A stretch of 8,921 nt of DNA from JBBSQE01 sp038258095 (GCA_038258095.1 JBBSQE010000137.1:1-8921); one strand, 5' to 3'; numbered from the stretch's first letter, positions 1 to 5,598 are shown. Numbers and translations: made by a program. Notes: generated by a model not told the origin, from the letters alone.

Positions 1-195
1 ATGTCCTCCTACTACTACGTGCTCGACGCCGAGAAGGTCGCGGTCCACGCCTCCGGCGGCGAGGCCGACCGCGTCGAGGCGACGGTCATGGAGGTCGGCG
101 AGGGAATCCTCGGCCAGGACTTCGAGCCGAAGCCCTCGCCGGCGGTCTGCTCGTGGTGTGACTACCGGCTGATCTGCCCGGCGGCGGAGACTTAG
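1..195 (+). CDS. C-terminal end of a PD-(D/E)XK nuclease-domain protein (5' truncated by the window)
   Basis: The frame is open from base 1 to a TAG at 193-195 and encodes the last 64 residues of a protein whose start probably lies upstream; the ATG at base 1 is likely an internal methionine. The tail contains a short beta-like stretch (YYYVLD, residues 4-9), an amphipathic helix ending in EGILGQDFEPKPSP, and a terminal C-x2-C-x5-C cluster (CSWCDYRLIC, residues 50-59) next to the stop. That arrangement is typical of the end of RecB/AddB/Cas4-like PD-(D/E)XK nuclease domains, where these cysteines help hold an iron-sulfur cluster together with one further upstream. In actinobacteria such a domain often ends a UvrD/Rep-type helicase involved in DNA break processing, but the helicase part is not in view, so the full architecture is inferred. 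The catalytic residues lie outside the window. Confidence 0.7.
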   Translation: MSSYYYVLDAEKVAVHASGGEADRVEATVMEVGEGILGQDFEPKPSPAVCSWCDYRLICPAAET

Positions 196-212
196 TCCCG
201 ATCTTGCGGTCG

Positions 213-252
213 TTGAACCTTTTCTGTCGTCCCAGCGACATCAAGGGTTCAA
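213..252. terminator. Convergent hairpin between the nuclease gene and the PAC2 gene
   Basis: Arms TTGAACC (213-219) and GGTTCAA (246-252) are perfect complements. The stem continues inward through TTT against AAG (one G-U pair), then a 2x2 mismatch, then TGTCG (225-229) against CGACA (236-240) closing a 6-nt loop. It sits 17 nt after the nuclease stop and 13 nt before the PAC2 stop, so it can serve both convergent genes. There is no clear U-tract on either strand, so the mechanism is uncertain. Confidence 0.6.
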
Positions 253-265
253 TCGTCCCGTGGGC

Positions 266-1135
266 TCAGCCGTCGTCGCCGCGCTGGCGCAGGAACTTCT
301 GGAAGTCGCGGGCGATCGTGTCGGCTGAGGGGATGTCCTCCCCCTCGTCCTCCAGGCCTTCCGCCTGCTCGGACTCGATCCTTGCGACGAGCTCCTCGAT
401 CTCCGGGTTGGCGGCGACCGCGCGGCCGACCTGCTCCTCGTAGCTCTCGGTCTCGTCCTCGAGCTCCGATGCATCGACGACGACGCCGGTCAGGCCCTCC
501 AGGCGGCGCAGGAGGGCCAGGGCAGCCTTCGGGTTCGGGACCGCGGCGACGTAGTGGGGGATCGCGGCCCAGAGCGACGCGGCGGAGATGCCGCGCTTGG
601 CGCAGGAGTCGTGGAGGACGCCGGTGATGCCGGTCGGGCCTTCGTAGTTGGAGCGCTGAAGATCGAGCTCGGCGACGAGAGCGTCGTCGGAGGCAAGGCC
701 GGTGATCGGCACGGGAAGCGTGTGGGCGACCTCCGCGATCAGCGCCCCAAGGGTGATCACCATCTCGACACCGAGGCGCTCCGCCGCGTCGGCGAAGATC
801 TCCGAGAAGGTCCGCCAGCGCAGATTCGGTTCCGTGCCGTCGAGCACGACGAGGTCGCGATCGGCGTTCGGCGCCCGCACGACCAGGAGGGTGTTCTCGG
901 GCCACTCGACGTGGCGGCTCTGGCCGTCGATCAGCGTGACCGCCGGGCGGTTGGCCTGAAAGTCGAAGAACTCCTCGGGATCGAGCTCGGCGATCACCTC
1001 GGCCTCGAGGGATCCGGTCAGGCATTCGACCGCGGTCGACGCCGACGCGGCAGCGTCGTTCCATCCCCGAAACGCGCAGACCATGACCGGCTTGCGAAGG
1101 CGCGGCGGATCGGATTCCCAGGTGAGTGCATCCAC
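266..1135 (-). CDS. PAC2-family protein (proteasome assembly chaperone 2-like)
   Basis: The 289-residue product matches the PAC2 family, named after a eukaryotic proteasome assembly chaperone. Actinobacterial members are widespread and the fold resembles purine nucleoside phosphorylases, but their exact role is not settled. Visible family features are the N-terminal motif FRGWNDA (22-28), GTEPNLRW (100-107), an ITLGAL segment (127-132), YEGPTGITGVLH (164-175), SLWAAIPHYV (187-196) and the acidic tail ending in IARDFQKFLRQRG. The frame extends upstream to 1309, but that would run through the divergent YhaM-like gene. I chose the GTG at 1133-1135 because the family begins about 20 residues before the GWNDA motif, and because a TACGCT box lies 7 nt upstream with no Shine-Dalgarno, which fits a leaderless transcript. 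GTGs at 1160-1165 are alternatives. A link to the 20S proteasome is plausible but nothing in this window shows it. Confidence 0.85.
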   Translation of the reverse strand: MDALTWESDPPRLRKPVMVCAFRGWNDAAASASTAVECLTGSLEAEVIAELDPEEFFDFQANRPAVTLIDGQSRHVEWPENTLLVVRAPNADRDLVVLDGTEPNLRWRTFSEIFADAAERLGVEMVITLGALIAEVAHTLPVPITGLASDDALVAELDLQRSNYEGPTGITGVLHDSCAKRGISAASLWAAIPHYVAAVPNPKAALALLRRLEGLTGVVVDASELEDETESYEEQVGRAVAANPEIEELVARIESEQAEGLEDEGEDIPSADTIARDFQKFLRQRGDDG

Positions 1136-1142
1136 CTCTCTG

Positions 1143-1148
1143 AGCGTA
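1143..1148 (-). promoter_or_regulatory. Possible -10 box for a leaderless PAC2 transcript
   Basis: On the minus strand TACGCT (TAnnnT) lies 7 nt before the GTG at 1135, placing transcription start at or next to the start codon. No convincing -35 element is seen. The whole 70-nt divergent spacer (1136-1205) must hold promoters for both PAC2 and the YhaM-like gene. Confidence 0.35.
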
Positions 1149-1205
1149 GACGATGCCTCCACCACCCCCCGCGGGCGTGTCCGCTCGAAACGACAGGATG
1201 AAAGG

Positions 1206-2105
1206 GTGGAAGCGTCCCCGAAATTGCACGCGGTCGAGCCCGAGCCCGTTCGCATCGCCGAGCTGACCCACGGCGCCCGGTTCGACGGCAAGTTCGCCTG
1301 CGTGCGCAAGGACCGGCTGACCGCGAAGAACGGCAGCCCCTACCTGGCCCTGGAGCTACGCGACCGCAGCGGGACCATCCCGGCGCGGATCTTCCGCGAC
1401 GCGGATCGCATCGGCGCCCGGTTCGAGCGGGGGGACGCGGTCCGCGTCCGCGGCCGGGCCGAGCGGTTCCGCGGCGAGATCGTCGCGGAGATCGAGGAGA
1501 TCGCGAAGCTCTCCGACGGCCAATACGACCCGGCCGACTTCCTGCCCACCGCCTACCGCGACCCGGAGGAGCTCGAGGGCTTTATGGAGCACCTCACCCG
1601 CGAGGTGCACGACCCGGCGCTGCGCGGGGTCGTCGAGCGCGTCCTCTTTGGCGGCCCGACCGCCGATGGGTTCCGCCGCGCCCCCTGCACCCGCAACTCC
1701 CATCACGCCTACCTCGGGGGCCTGATCGAGCACACGGTCGCGGTGGCGACGCTCGTCAGCGAGGTCTGTGTCCTCCACCCCCGCCTCGACTCCGACCTCC
1801 TGATGGCATCGGCCCTGCTCCACGACGTCGGCAAGACCCGCGAGTTCACCTACGGCGCCGACATCGGGATCTCCGACGAGGGCAGGCTGCTCGGCCATCT
1901 GCAGCTCGGAGCCGAGATCATCAGTGCCGCAGCCGGGGACGTGGCACCCGAGCGCCGGGCCGCGTTACTTGCCTGCGTCTTGTCCCACCACGGTCCAGAG
2001 CCGCTGCGGGCCAGGACATTCCCCTCGCCCGAGGCGGTCGCGCTCGCCCGCCTCAACTCAGTCGACGCCCAGGTCAAGGGCGCGCTCGAGCACGGGCTGC
2101 GCTAG
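1206..2105 (+). CDS. YhaM-like 3'-5' exoribonuclease (OB-fold plus HD domain)
   Basis: The 299-residue protein has an N-terminal OB-fold nucleic-acid-binding domain (about 14-102, with TAKNGSPYLALELRD at 39-53) followed by an HD metal-dependent phosphohydrolase domain. HD-domain residues visible in order are HH at 166-167 in NSHHAYLGGLIEH, HD at 206-207 in ALLHDVGK, H231 in GRLLGH, HH at 261-262 in LSHHG, and D287 in SVDAQ. This order and the length (Bacillus YhaM is slightly over 300 residues) match the YhaM family, which trims RNA and single-stranded DNA from the 3' end with a metal ion. It should act in the cytoplasm in RNA turnover. An open frame continues upstream to 1083, but that overlaps PAC2. 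I place the start at GTG 1206, before the OB fold, with a modest GGA at 1196-1198. It is divergent from PAC2 and convergent with the nucleotidyltransferase gene. The family call is firm; substrate is inferred. Confidence 0.85.
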   Translation: MEASPKLHAVEPEPVRIAELTHGARFDGKFACVRKDRLTAKNGSPYLALELRDRSGTIPARIFRDADRIGARFERGDAVRVRGRAERFRGEIVAEIEEIAKLSDGQYDPADFLPTAYRDPEELEGFMEHLTREVHDPALRGVVERVLFGGPTADGFRRAPCTRNSHHAYLGGLIEHTVAVATLVSEVCVLHPRLDSDLLMASALLHDVGKTREFTYGADIGISDEGRLLGHLQLGAEIISAAAGDVAPERRAALLACVLSHHGPEPLRARTFPSPEAVALARLNSVDAQVKGALEHGLR

Positions 2106-2123
2106 CCGTCCGCGGGCGGCTAG
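2102..2123. terminator. Palindrome holding both stop codons of two convergent genes
   Basis: CTAGCCG (2102-2108) and CGGCTAG (2117-2123) are perfect reverse complements around an 8-nt GC-rich loop. The plus-strand TAG (2103-2105) ends the YhaM-like gene and the minus-strand TAG (2122-2120) ends the nucleotidyltransferase gene, each inside one arm. It could act as a compact two-way transcription barrier. No T-tract follows on either strand. Confidence 0.5.
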
Positions 2124-2644
2124 GAGCCTGGGAACAGCTCGAATACCGATCTACGGAACGTCGCCGGGTCGATCGCCGGGAAGCGGTAGAGATCGGGCTC
2201 GATGCGTTCGAAGGTGTCCCGCACCTCTCTCGCATCGATCAACTTCGACTCCAGGAGCGCATGCACGTCCTCCCGGTCCCGCGAGTGGTTGCGCTCGGCC
2301 TTCGCGAGTGCCTGGGACACGAGATCGAAGTGGTAGAAGCTCGCCGCGCCCTCCGTGGTGATGTAGAGGCCCCGCTCCTCCCATCCGGGTTCGACCGGGA
2401 TGAAGTCGAGGGGCGAGGCCAGCTCCACGTTGATCTGAAGGCTCTCCTTCAGATCGGGCAGCGCACGAAGAAGCGTTTCGCCTCCGGTGACGGGCACGAG
2501 ATCGACATCAACCGTCGAGTCGCGCCACCCGACCAGGACCGCCGTGGTACCGCCGACCAGGTGCACCCGGGTGCCAGGCTCCGCGCTCCTCCCGAGCGTC
2601 GCCATCAGCCGCTCGATGCGCCGGCGGTCGGCTAGCTCGCGCAT
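2120..2644 (-). CDS. AbiEii/DUF6036-like nucleotidyltransferase, possible toxin of a two-gene module
   Basis: The 174-residue protein has the nucleotidyltransferase-fold signature: GG at 31-32 in HLVGGTTAVLVGW, then the metal-binding pair D46 and D48 in RDSTVDVDLV, with D80 in SPLDFIP as a candidate third carboxylate. The helix DLVSQALAKAERNHSRDREDV (107-127) resembles the segment of AbiEii/DUF1814-type proteins that follows the core. Such enzymes transfer nucleotides to RNA or protein targets, and several (AbiEii, MenT) are toxins that block growth by modifying tRNA or related targets. This protein is shorter than classic AbiEii and closer in size to the DUF6036 group, whose function is not established. 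Its start overlaps the end of the 89-aa gene by 13 nt, with no clear Shine-Dalgarno of its own, so translational coupling is likely. I infer, but cannot show, toxin activity; an unlinked housekeeping nucleotidyltransferase is the alternative. Confidence 0.7.
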   Translation of the reverse strand: MRELADRRRIERLMATLGRSAEPGTRVHLVGGTTAVLVGWRDSTVDVDLVPVTGGETLLRALPDLKESLQINVELASPLDFIPVEPGWEERGLYITTEGAASFYHFDLVSQALAKAERNHSRDREDVHALLESKLIDAREVRDTFERIEPDLYRFPAIDPATFRRSVFELFPGS

Positions 2645-2901
2645 TCAGAGGCGCGCTCGAAGCTGACGAGCCGCCGAACCAGGGAGTTGTAGCGGCCGTG
2701 GGCGGAATCCGTTCCCTGCTCGGCAAGCTTCGCGTAGAGGCGGAGCTCGGGCTCGGTGAAGGGTGCGGAAACATCGAAACCGAGCCGCCCCAGGCGCGCG
2801 GCGCCGATTGAGACGAGGAAAGCGGCCTCGGTCTCCCGGTGCGCCTCCAGATCGGACAGCCCTCGTTCGATCACGTCTCCGAATGGCATGCCTTCGAACA
2901 T
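2632..2901 (-). CDS. Small protein of unknown function paired with the nucleotidyltransferase (candidate antitoxin)
   Basis: This 89-residue soluble protein is not assigned to a family. It is predicted mostly helical, begins with an acidic helix (GDVIERGLSDLEAHRETE, 8-25), has a middle FTEPELRLYAKLAEQ segment (48-62), and ends in a helix with RYNSLVRRLVSFERA (70-84). No winged-helix domain like that of AbiEi, and no signal peptide or membrane segment, is visible. The ATG at 2899-2901 directly follows a long inverted repeat and has a TAAGCT box 6 nt upstream, which fits leaderless transcription. Another ATG lies four codons in. Its position as first gene, small size and 13-nt overlap with the nucleotidyltransferase gene resemble antitoxin-toxin operons. 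That reading comes from gene order, not from homology. Confidence 0.6.
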   Translation of the reverse strand: MFEGMPFGDVIERGLSDLEAHRETEAAFLVSIGAARLGRLGFDVSAPFTEPELRLYAKLAEQGTDSAHGRYNSLVRRLVSFERASECAS

Positions 2902-2946
2902 GTCCCAAGCTTAGAACCCATCTCGACAGGTTCTTAGGCGTGGGAC
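2902..2946 (-). promoter_or_regulatory. Interrupted palindrome abutting the start of the two-gene module (candidate operator)
   Basis: Plus-strand arms are GTCCCA (2902-2907) with TGGGAC (2941-2946), perfect, and CTTAGAACC (2910-2918) with GGTTCTTAG (2929-2937), nine pairs with one mismatch, around a 10-nt centre. The repeat begins at the base next to the ATG of the 89-aa gene and covers a minus-strand TAAGCT (2913-2908) that is well placed as a -10 box. A repressor bound here would cover the promoter, as in autoregulated toxin-antitoxin operons. As RNA it could instead form a hairpin ending the upstream arfB transcript. There is no U-tract. Confidence 0.5.
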
Positions 2947-2982
2947 CTGATCACGCCGACCCTCCGACCCCTATCTATACAT

Positions 2983-3396
2983 CTAGTCCTCCGCGGACGG
3001 ACGGCGGCGGTCCCGCTTGCGCTGCGAGCGGATGCGTTTGCCGGCCAGGCGCCGCTCCTTGGCGCCGCGACCCGGGCGGGTCGGGCGGCGGCGCTTCGGG
3101 GTGTGGAGGGCGTCGGCGAGCTTGGAGCGCAGGCGCTCCAGGGCCAGATCGCGGTTACGGGCCTGGCTGCGGGCATCCTGGGCGACGGCCGTGGCCCGCG
3201 GGCCGATCCGGGAAAGGAGGCGCCCGCGCTGCGTGTCGCTCAGCGCCTGTGAGGCCTCGACGTCGAATACCGCCTCGATCCGCGAGGAAGTCACGTTGGC
3301 GTGCTGCCCGCCCGGCCCGGAGGAGCGGCTCGCGCGGATCTGGATCTCGGCAAGCGGGATGGTCAGCTGTTGATTCACGTGGAGCCGATCCGCCAT
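2983..3396 (-). CDS. arfB: Alternative ribosome-rescue factor ArfB (peptidyl-tRNA hydrolase, RF1-like GGQ domain)
   Basis: The 137-residue protein carries the catalytic GGQ motif of class-I release factors (SSGPGGQHANVTSSR, with GGQ at 29-31) in the compact single-domain form of ArfB/YaeJ. A long basic tail (KRRRPTRPGRGAKERRLAGKR, from about 100 to the end) would enter the empty mRNA channel of a stalled ribosome. It should hydrolyse peptidyl-tRNA on ribosomes stalled without a stop codon, as a backup to trans-translation. Length matches the family. The ATG at 3394-3396 has a good GGAGG nine nt upstream, located at the end of the preceding gene. It is the last gene of the TauE/SafE operon, 4 nt after the second half-transporter. 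Some actinobacterial copies are annotated simply as aminoacyl-tRNA hydrolase. Confidence 0.9.
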   Translation of the reverse strand: MADRLHVNQQLTIPLAEIQIRASRSSGPGGQHANVTSSRIEAVFDVEASQALSDTQRGRLLSRIGPRATAVAQDARSQARNRDLALERLRSKLADALHTPKRRRPTRPGRGAKERRLAGKRIRSQRKRDRRRPSAED

Positions 3397-3400
3397 GGGG

Positions 3401-3805
3401 TCACGCCTCCGGCTCGGTGCCAGCAGGGGAAGCCGCGGGGTCCTTCAGCGCCTTACGGGTCAGCTGGTAGGCCATGAACAGGGCGAGAGCGGCGAAGCCG
3501 AGTTCCAGGGCGCGCTCCGGAACGGCGTTCGACACGACGACGCCGATCACCACGCCGACCGGTGACAGCGCGCCGACCAGGATCGCGTCGCGCATCTGGA
3601 CGTTGCCGTAGCTGCGCTGCCGGGCCGTACCGACGATCGCGACGAGGACGATCATCAGGAGCGATGTCGATTCGGCGTCGATCTGCGAGTAGTCGAGGAC
3701 GATCACCATCGCCGGCACGAAGAGGATTCCCCCGCCGACGCCAACCAAACCGCCGACGAAACCGCCCGCCAGACAGGCGAGGACGATGAGGACGACGCCG
3801 CTCAT
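3401..3805 (-). CDS. Half-size TauE/SafE-family membrane protein, second subunit
   Basis: The 134-residue membrane protein has one TauE/SafE (DUF81) repeat instead of the usual two. Residues 4-37 form a helix pair with the family signature GLVGVGGGILFVP (19-31). Further membrane segments lie at about 46-60, 74-94 and 100-116, and a polar tail is at the end. YGNVQ (66-70) corresponds to YGNVH in the partner. Two-repeat members export sulfite, sulfoacetate or related organosulfur anions, or act as uncharacterised transporters. Its ATG overlaps the partner's stop as ATGA (3802-3805), indicating coupled translation and probably equal amounts. I infer that the two halves form a heterodimer equal to one full transporter. 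Substrate is unknown; no sulfur-metabolism gene is nearby. Confidence 0.8.
   Translation of the reverse strand: MSGVVLIVLACLAGGFVGGLVGVGGGILFVPAMVIVLDYSQIDAESTSLLMIVLVAIVGTARQRSYGNVQMRDAILVGALSPVGVVIGVVVSNAVPERALELGFAALALFMAYQLTRKALKDPAASPAGTEPEA
3406..3410 (-). promoter_or_regulatory. Shine-Dalgarno for arfB
   Basis: GGAGG on the minus strand lies 9 nt before the arfB ATG, inside the last codons before the TauE/SafE stop at 3401-3403. It supports independent initiation at arfB within the operon. Confidence 0.6.
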
Positions 3806-4206
3806 AGGACCACCAGCTTGACCGCGACGAGGACGAGCAACGCCGCGAAAAGAAGTGAGACGGCCTGCTGGGAGATGCGTTGCTGGAGTGCGGTCCCGGC
3901 GACGACGCCGCCGATTGCGGGCACCGCAAGCCCGAGGCCGGTGAGCACATGGACGTTCCCGTAGATCCCGCCCTGCCCGAGGACGGCGAGAGTCGCGACG
4001 ATGACGATCGCGGCGAGGCTCGTTCCCGTCGCCGAGCGGGGCTCATATCCGAACCAGAAGATCAGAAGCGGCACGAGCACCGTACCGCCGCCCACGCCGA
4101 ACAGCCCGCTGAACGCACCTGCCGCGGTGCCTGTCGCCGCCAACTTCAGATTTCGGGAGGAGAGCACGGAGAGTCGCGATACTAGGGCCGATGCCGAGCG
4201 CGCCAT
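3802..4206 (-). CDS. Half-size TauE/SafE-family membrane protein, first subunit
   Basis: This protein also has a single TauE/SafE repeat. From the ATG at 4206 it is 134 residues: a polar N-terminus (1-21), membrane helices at about 22-36, 42-53, 62-78, 88-105 and 114-134, and the signature GLFGVGGGTVLVP (34-46), followed by IYGNVH (81-86). It ends in a hydrophobic stretch without the loop that would link it to a second repeat, which argues for a true two-gene arrangement. The start is uncertain. ATG 4206 and GTG 4233 overlap the divergent otsB start, while GTG 4167 (residue 14 here) lies just before the first helix, avoids the overlap and has a TAGTAT box 11 nt upstream. Together with the next gene it probably makes one anion transporter in the plasma membrane. 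Confidence 0.75.
   Translation of the reverse strand: MARSASALVSRLSVLSSRNLKLAATGTAAGAFSGLFGVGGGTVLVPLLIFWFGYEPRSATGTSLAAIVIVATLAVLGQGGIYGNVHVLTGLGLAVPAIGGVVAGTALQQRISQQAVSLLFAALLVLVAVKLVVL
4178..4184. promoter_or_regulatory. Overlapping opposed -10-like boxes between TauE/SafE operon and otsB
   Basis: Plus-strand GATACT (4178-4183) lies 7 nt before the otsB ATG. The overlapping minus-strand TAGTAT (4184-4179) lies 11 nt before the GTG at 4167. One near-symmetric 7-bp element could therefore open DNA for transcription in both directions. No good -35 hexamer is seen on either side. Confidence 0.3.
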
Positions 4207-5000
4207 CAGCCCAGATCCCAGGGCTCGTCGCACCGTTTCTCGAGAATCCCGCAGGCGCGGCCGTCCTGACCGACATCGACGGGACGCTGGCGCCGATCGT
4301 CGAGCGCGCCGAAGACGCGGCTATTCCGGCCGAGGCCCGCCGCCTGCTCGCGGATTTGGCCGGCCGTTACGCCCTGGTCGGATGCATCTCGGGCCGGCGC
4401 GCCGAGGAGGCGAAGAGCCTGGTCGGACTGGACGACATCGCCTACTCGGGCAACCACGGCCTGGAGCTGCTCCTACCGGGTGAGGAGCATGCCGCGCCGG
4501 AGCCCAGTCTCGTCGGACACCAGGGGGCTGCCGCCGACTACCTCCGTCTAGCTAACGATCGTTCGTTAGCTGACGCTGGTCTGCGGGTCGAGGAAAAGGG
4601 ACCGATCCAGGCCCTCCACTGGCGCGGCGTCCCGGACGAAGCGGCGGCCGAGGCGCGGGCGCGAGCGATCGCGGCGGATGCCGAGGAGGCCGGTCTCGCC
4701 ACCCATTGGGGACGCAAGGTCCTCGAGCTCCGTCCGCCCGGCGGCGCCGGCAAGGACCAGGCCGTCGCGGCCCTGCTGGCGGCCAAGCCCGTCAGCGCGG
4801 CCGCCTACGCCGGAGACGACCGCACCGACCTCGACGCCTTCCGGGCGCTGCGGGAGGCCGTTGCTCGCGAGGTGCTCGAAACGGCCCTCTGCGTCGGAGT
4901 CGATTCCGCCGAGGGGCCGCCGGAGCTCGCCGAGCATTCCGACCTGCTGGTCGACGGGACCACCGGCTGGCTCGAGGTTCTCAGGGCATTGGCGGCCTGA
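4191..5000 (+). CDS. otsB: Trehalose-6-phosphate phosphatase OtsB
   Basis: The 269-residue enzyme removes phosphate from trehalose 6-phosphate, the last step of OtsAB trehalose synthesis in the cytoplasm. HAD-superfamily motifs are complete: motif I DIDGT with nucleophile D28 and acid/base D30, motif II SGR (67-69), NHG (88-90), motif III lysine K188 in GGAGK, and motif IV GDDRTD with acidic residues 209-213. A cap domain occupies about 100-180. Length is normal for bacterial OtsB. The ATG at 4191 puts motif I near residue 28 as expected. It has no Shine-Dalgarno but has GATACT 7 nt upstream. No otsA (trehalose-phosphate synthase) lies in the window. It is followed after 3 nt by a membrane-protein gene, likely co-transcribed. 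Codons 120-127, in the cap, form an unusually A+T-rich perfect inverted repeat. Confidence 0.93.
   Translation: MPSAPSAQIPGLVAPFLENPAGAAVLTDIDGTLAPIVERAEDAAIPAEARRLLADLAGRYALVGCISGRRAEEAKSLVGLDDIAYSGNHGLELLLPGEEHAAPEPSLVGHQGAAADYLRLANDRSLADAGLRVEEKGPIQALHWRGVPDEAAAEARARAIAADAEEAGLATHWGRKVLELRPPGGAGKDQAVAALLAAKPVSAAAYAGDDRTDLDAFRALREAVAREVLETALCVGVDSAEGPPELAEHSDLLVDGTTGWLEVLRALAA
4546..4574. repeat. Perfect inverted repeat inside otsB
   Basis: AGCTAACGA (4550-4558) and TCGTTAGCT (4563-4571) are exact complements around the loop TCGT. The stem extends with GTC (4546-4548) against GAC (4572-4574) across a bulged T. The roughly 12-bp hairpin encodes part of the cap domain and is visibly less GC-rich than the gene around it. 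Confidence 0.65.
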
Positions 5001-5003
5001 CCC

Positions 5004-5543
5004 GTGCCCTACACCGACCTGCTCAGACTCACCGTCTTCCTCACCGGTGGCGAGGCGACCGCTCTTGCCGCGATCACGGTCCTCTCGGCCCAGCGCCACG
5101 CGGACTCGACGACGCTCCTCCTCGCGCTCGTGTGGTGGACCATCGCGACGATCGTCGGGATGGAGATGGGCCGGCCGAGGCGCGCGGCGGACACTATGCG
5201 GGAGCCGTTGGCCGCAGCCAAGACAGCGACCTCCCTGCCGCAGGAGTCCGAATCCGAGATCGCCCGCGGCCGGCTTTGGCCGATCGCGGTCTCGGTGGTC
5301 CTGATCGGGGGGCTGGGCATTTTCATCCCCAGCGTGGCGATGGTGGGCGCCGGCTTCGCGCTCCTGGTCGCCCTGGCCTGGCGAACCCGGGAGGCGGCCG
5401 TGCTCGGAATCGAAGAGCGCGACGGCGTGCGGTTCTACGTCAAGCCGAGCTCCGCCCTGAGGCCGATCGAGCTGGTGCGCACCCCGGGCCTGACCCGCGA
5501 CCGCTGGGGCCCCGGGCACCCGCCGCCGCCGCCGGCCGGCTGA
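5004..5543 (+). CDS. Unrecognised four-helix membrane protein co-transcribed with otsB
   Basis: I do not recognise this 179-residue protein. It starts with GTG at 5004, 3 nt after the otsB stop, so co-transcription and coupled translation are likely. Four hydrophobic segments are visible at about 8-28, 36-54, 91-108 and 109-127, as two pairs separated by a charged, mostly polar region (55-90, with acidic ESESE). After the last helix comes a soluble tail that resembles a small beta domain (GIEERDGVRFYVKPSSALRP, 135-154) and ends in a proline run (HPPPPPAG). There is no signal peptide beyond the first helix and no known catalytic motif. The operon with otsB may indicate a role in the envelope or osmotic stress, but gene position is the only support. 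Confidence 0.7.
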   Translation: MPYTDLLRLTVFLTGGEATALAAITVLSAQRHADSTTLLLALVWWTIATIVGMEMGRPRRAADTMREPLAAAKTATSLPQESESEIARGRLWPIAVSVVLIGGLGIFIPSVAMVGAGFALLVALAWRTREAAVLGIEERDGVRFYVKPSSALRPIELVRTPGLTRDRWGPGHPPPPPAG

Positions 5544-5560
5544 CGGCCCGGTCGATCGAT

Positions 5561-5598
5561 TGGGGACTTACCGCCCCCAGGACGGCGTCAAGTCCCCA
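5561..5598. terminator. Long inverted repeat after the otsB operon (terminator or REP-like palindrome)
   Basis: TGGGGACTT (5561-5569) and AAGTCCCCA (5590-5598) are exact complements. Read on either strand, the inside continues after two mismatches with a further short GC stem (CGCC against GGCG), leaving a loop of about 8 nt. It starts 17 nt after the stop of the membrane-protein gene, a normal terminator position, but lacks a T-tract. The elaborate symmetric structure also resembles dispersed extragenic palindromes. Confidence 0.55.

Noticed and set aside
554..1201. Plus-strand open frame antisense to PAC2
   Set aside because: No family resemblance, whereas the minus strand shows the whole PAC2 motif series.
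3453..4046. Open minus-strand frame across both TauE/SafE genes
   Set aside because: Arg/Ser-rich translation without domains; the two TauE/SafE frames explain the region. A frameshift joining the halves was also considered and set aside because each half has its own start, full repeat and no linker.
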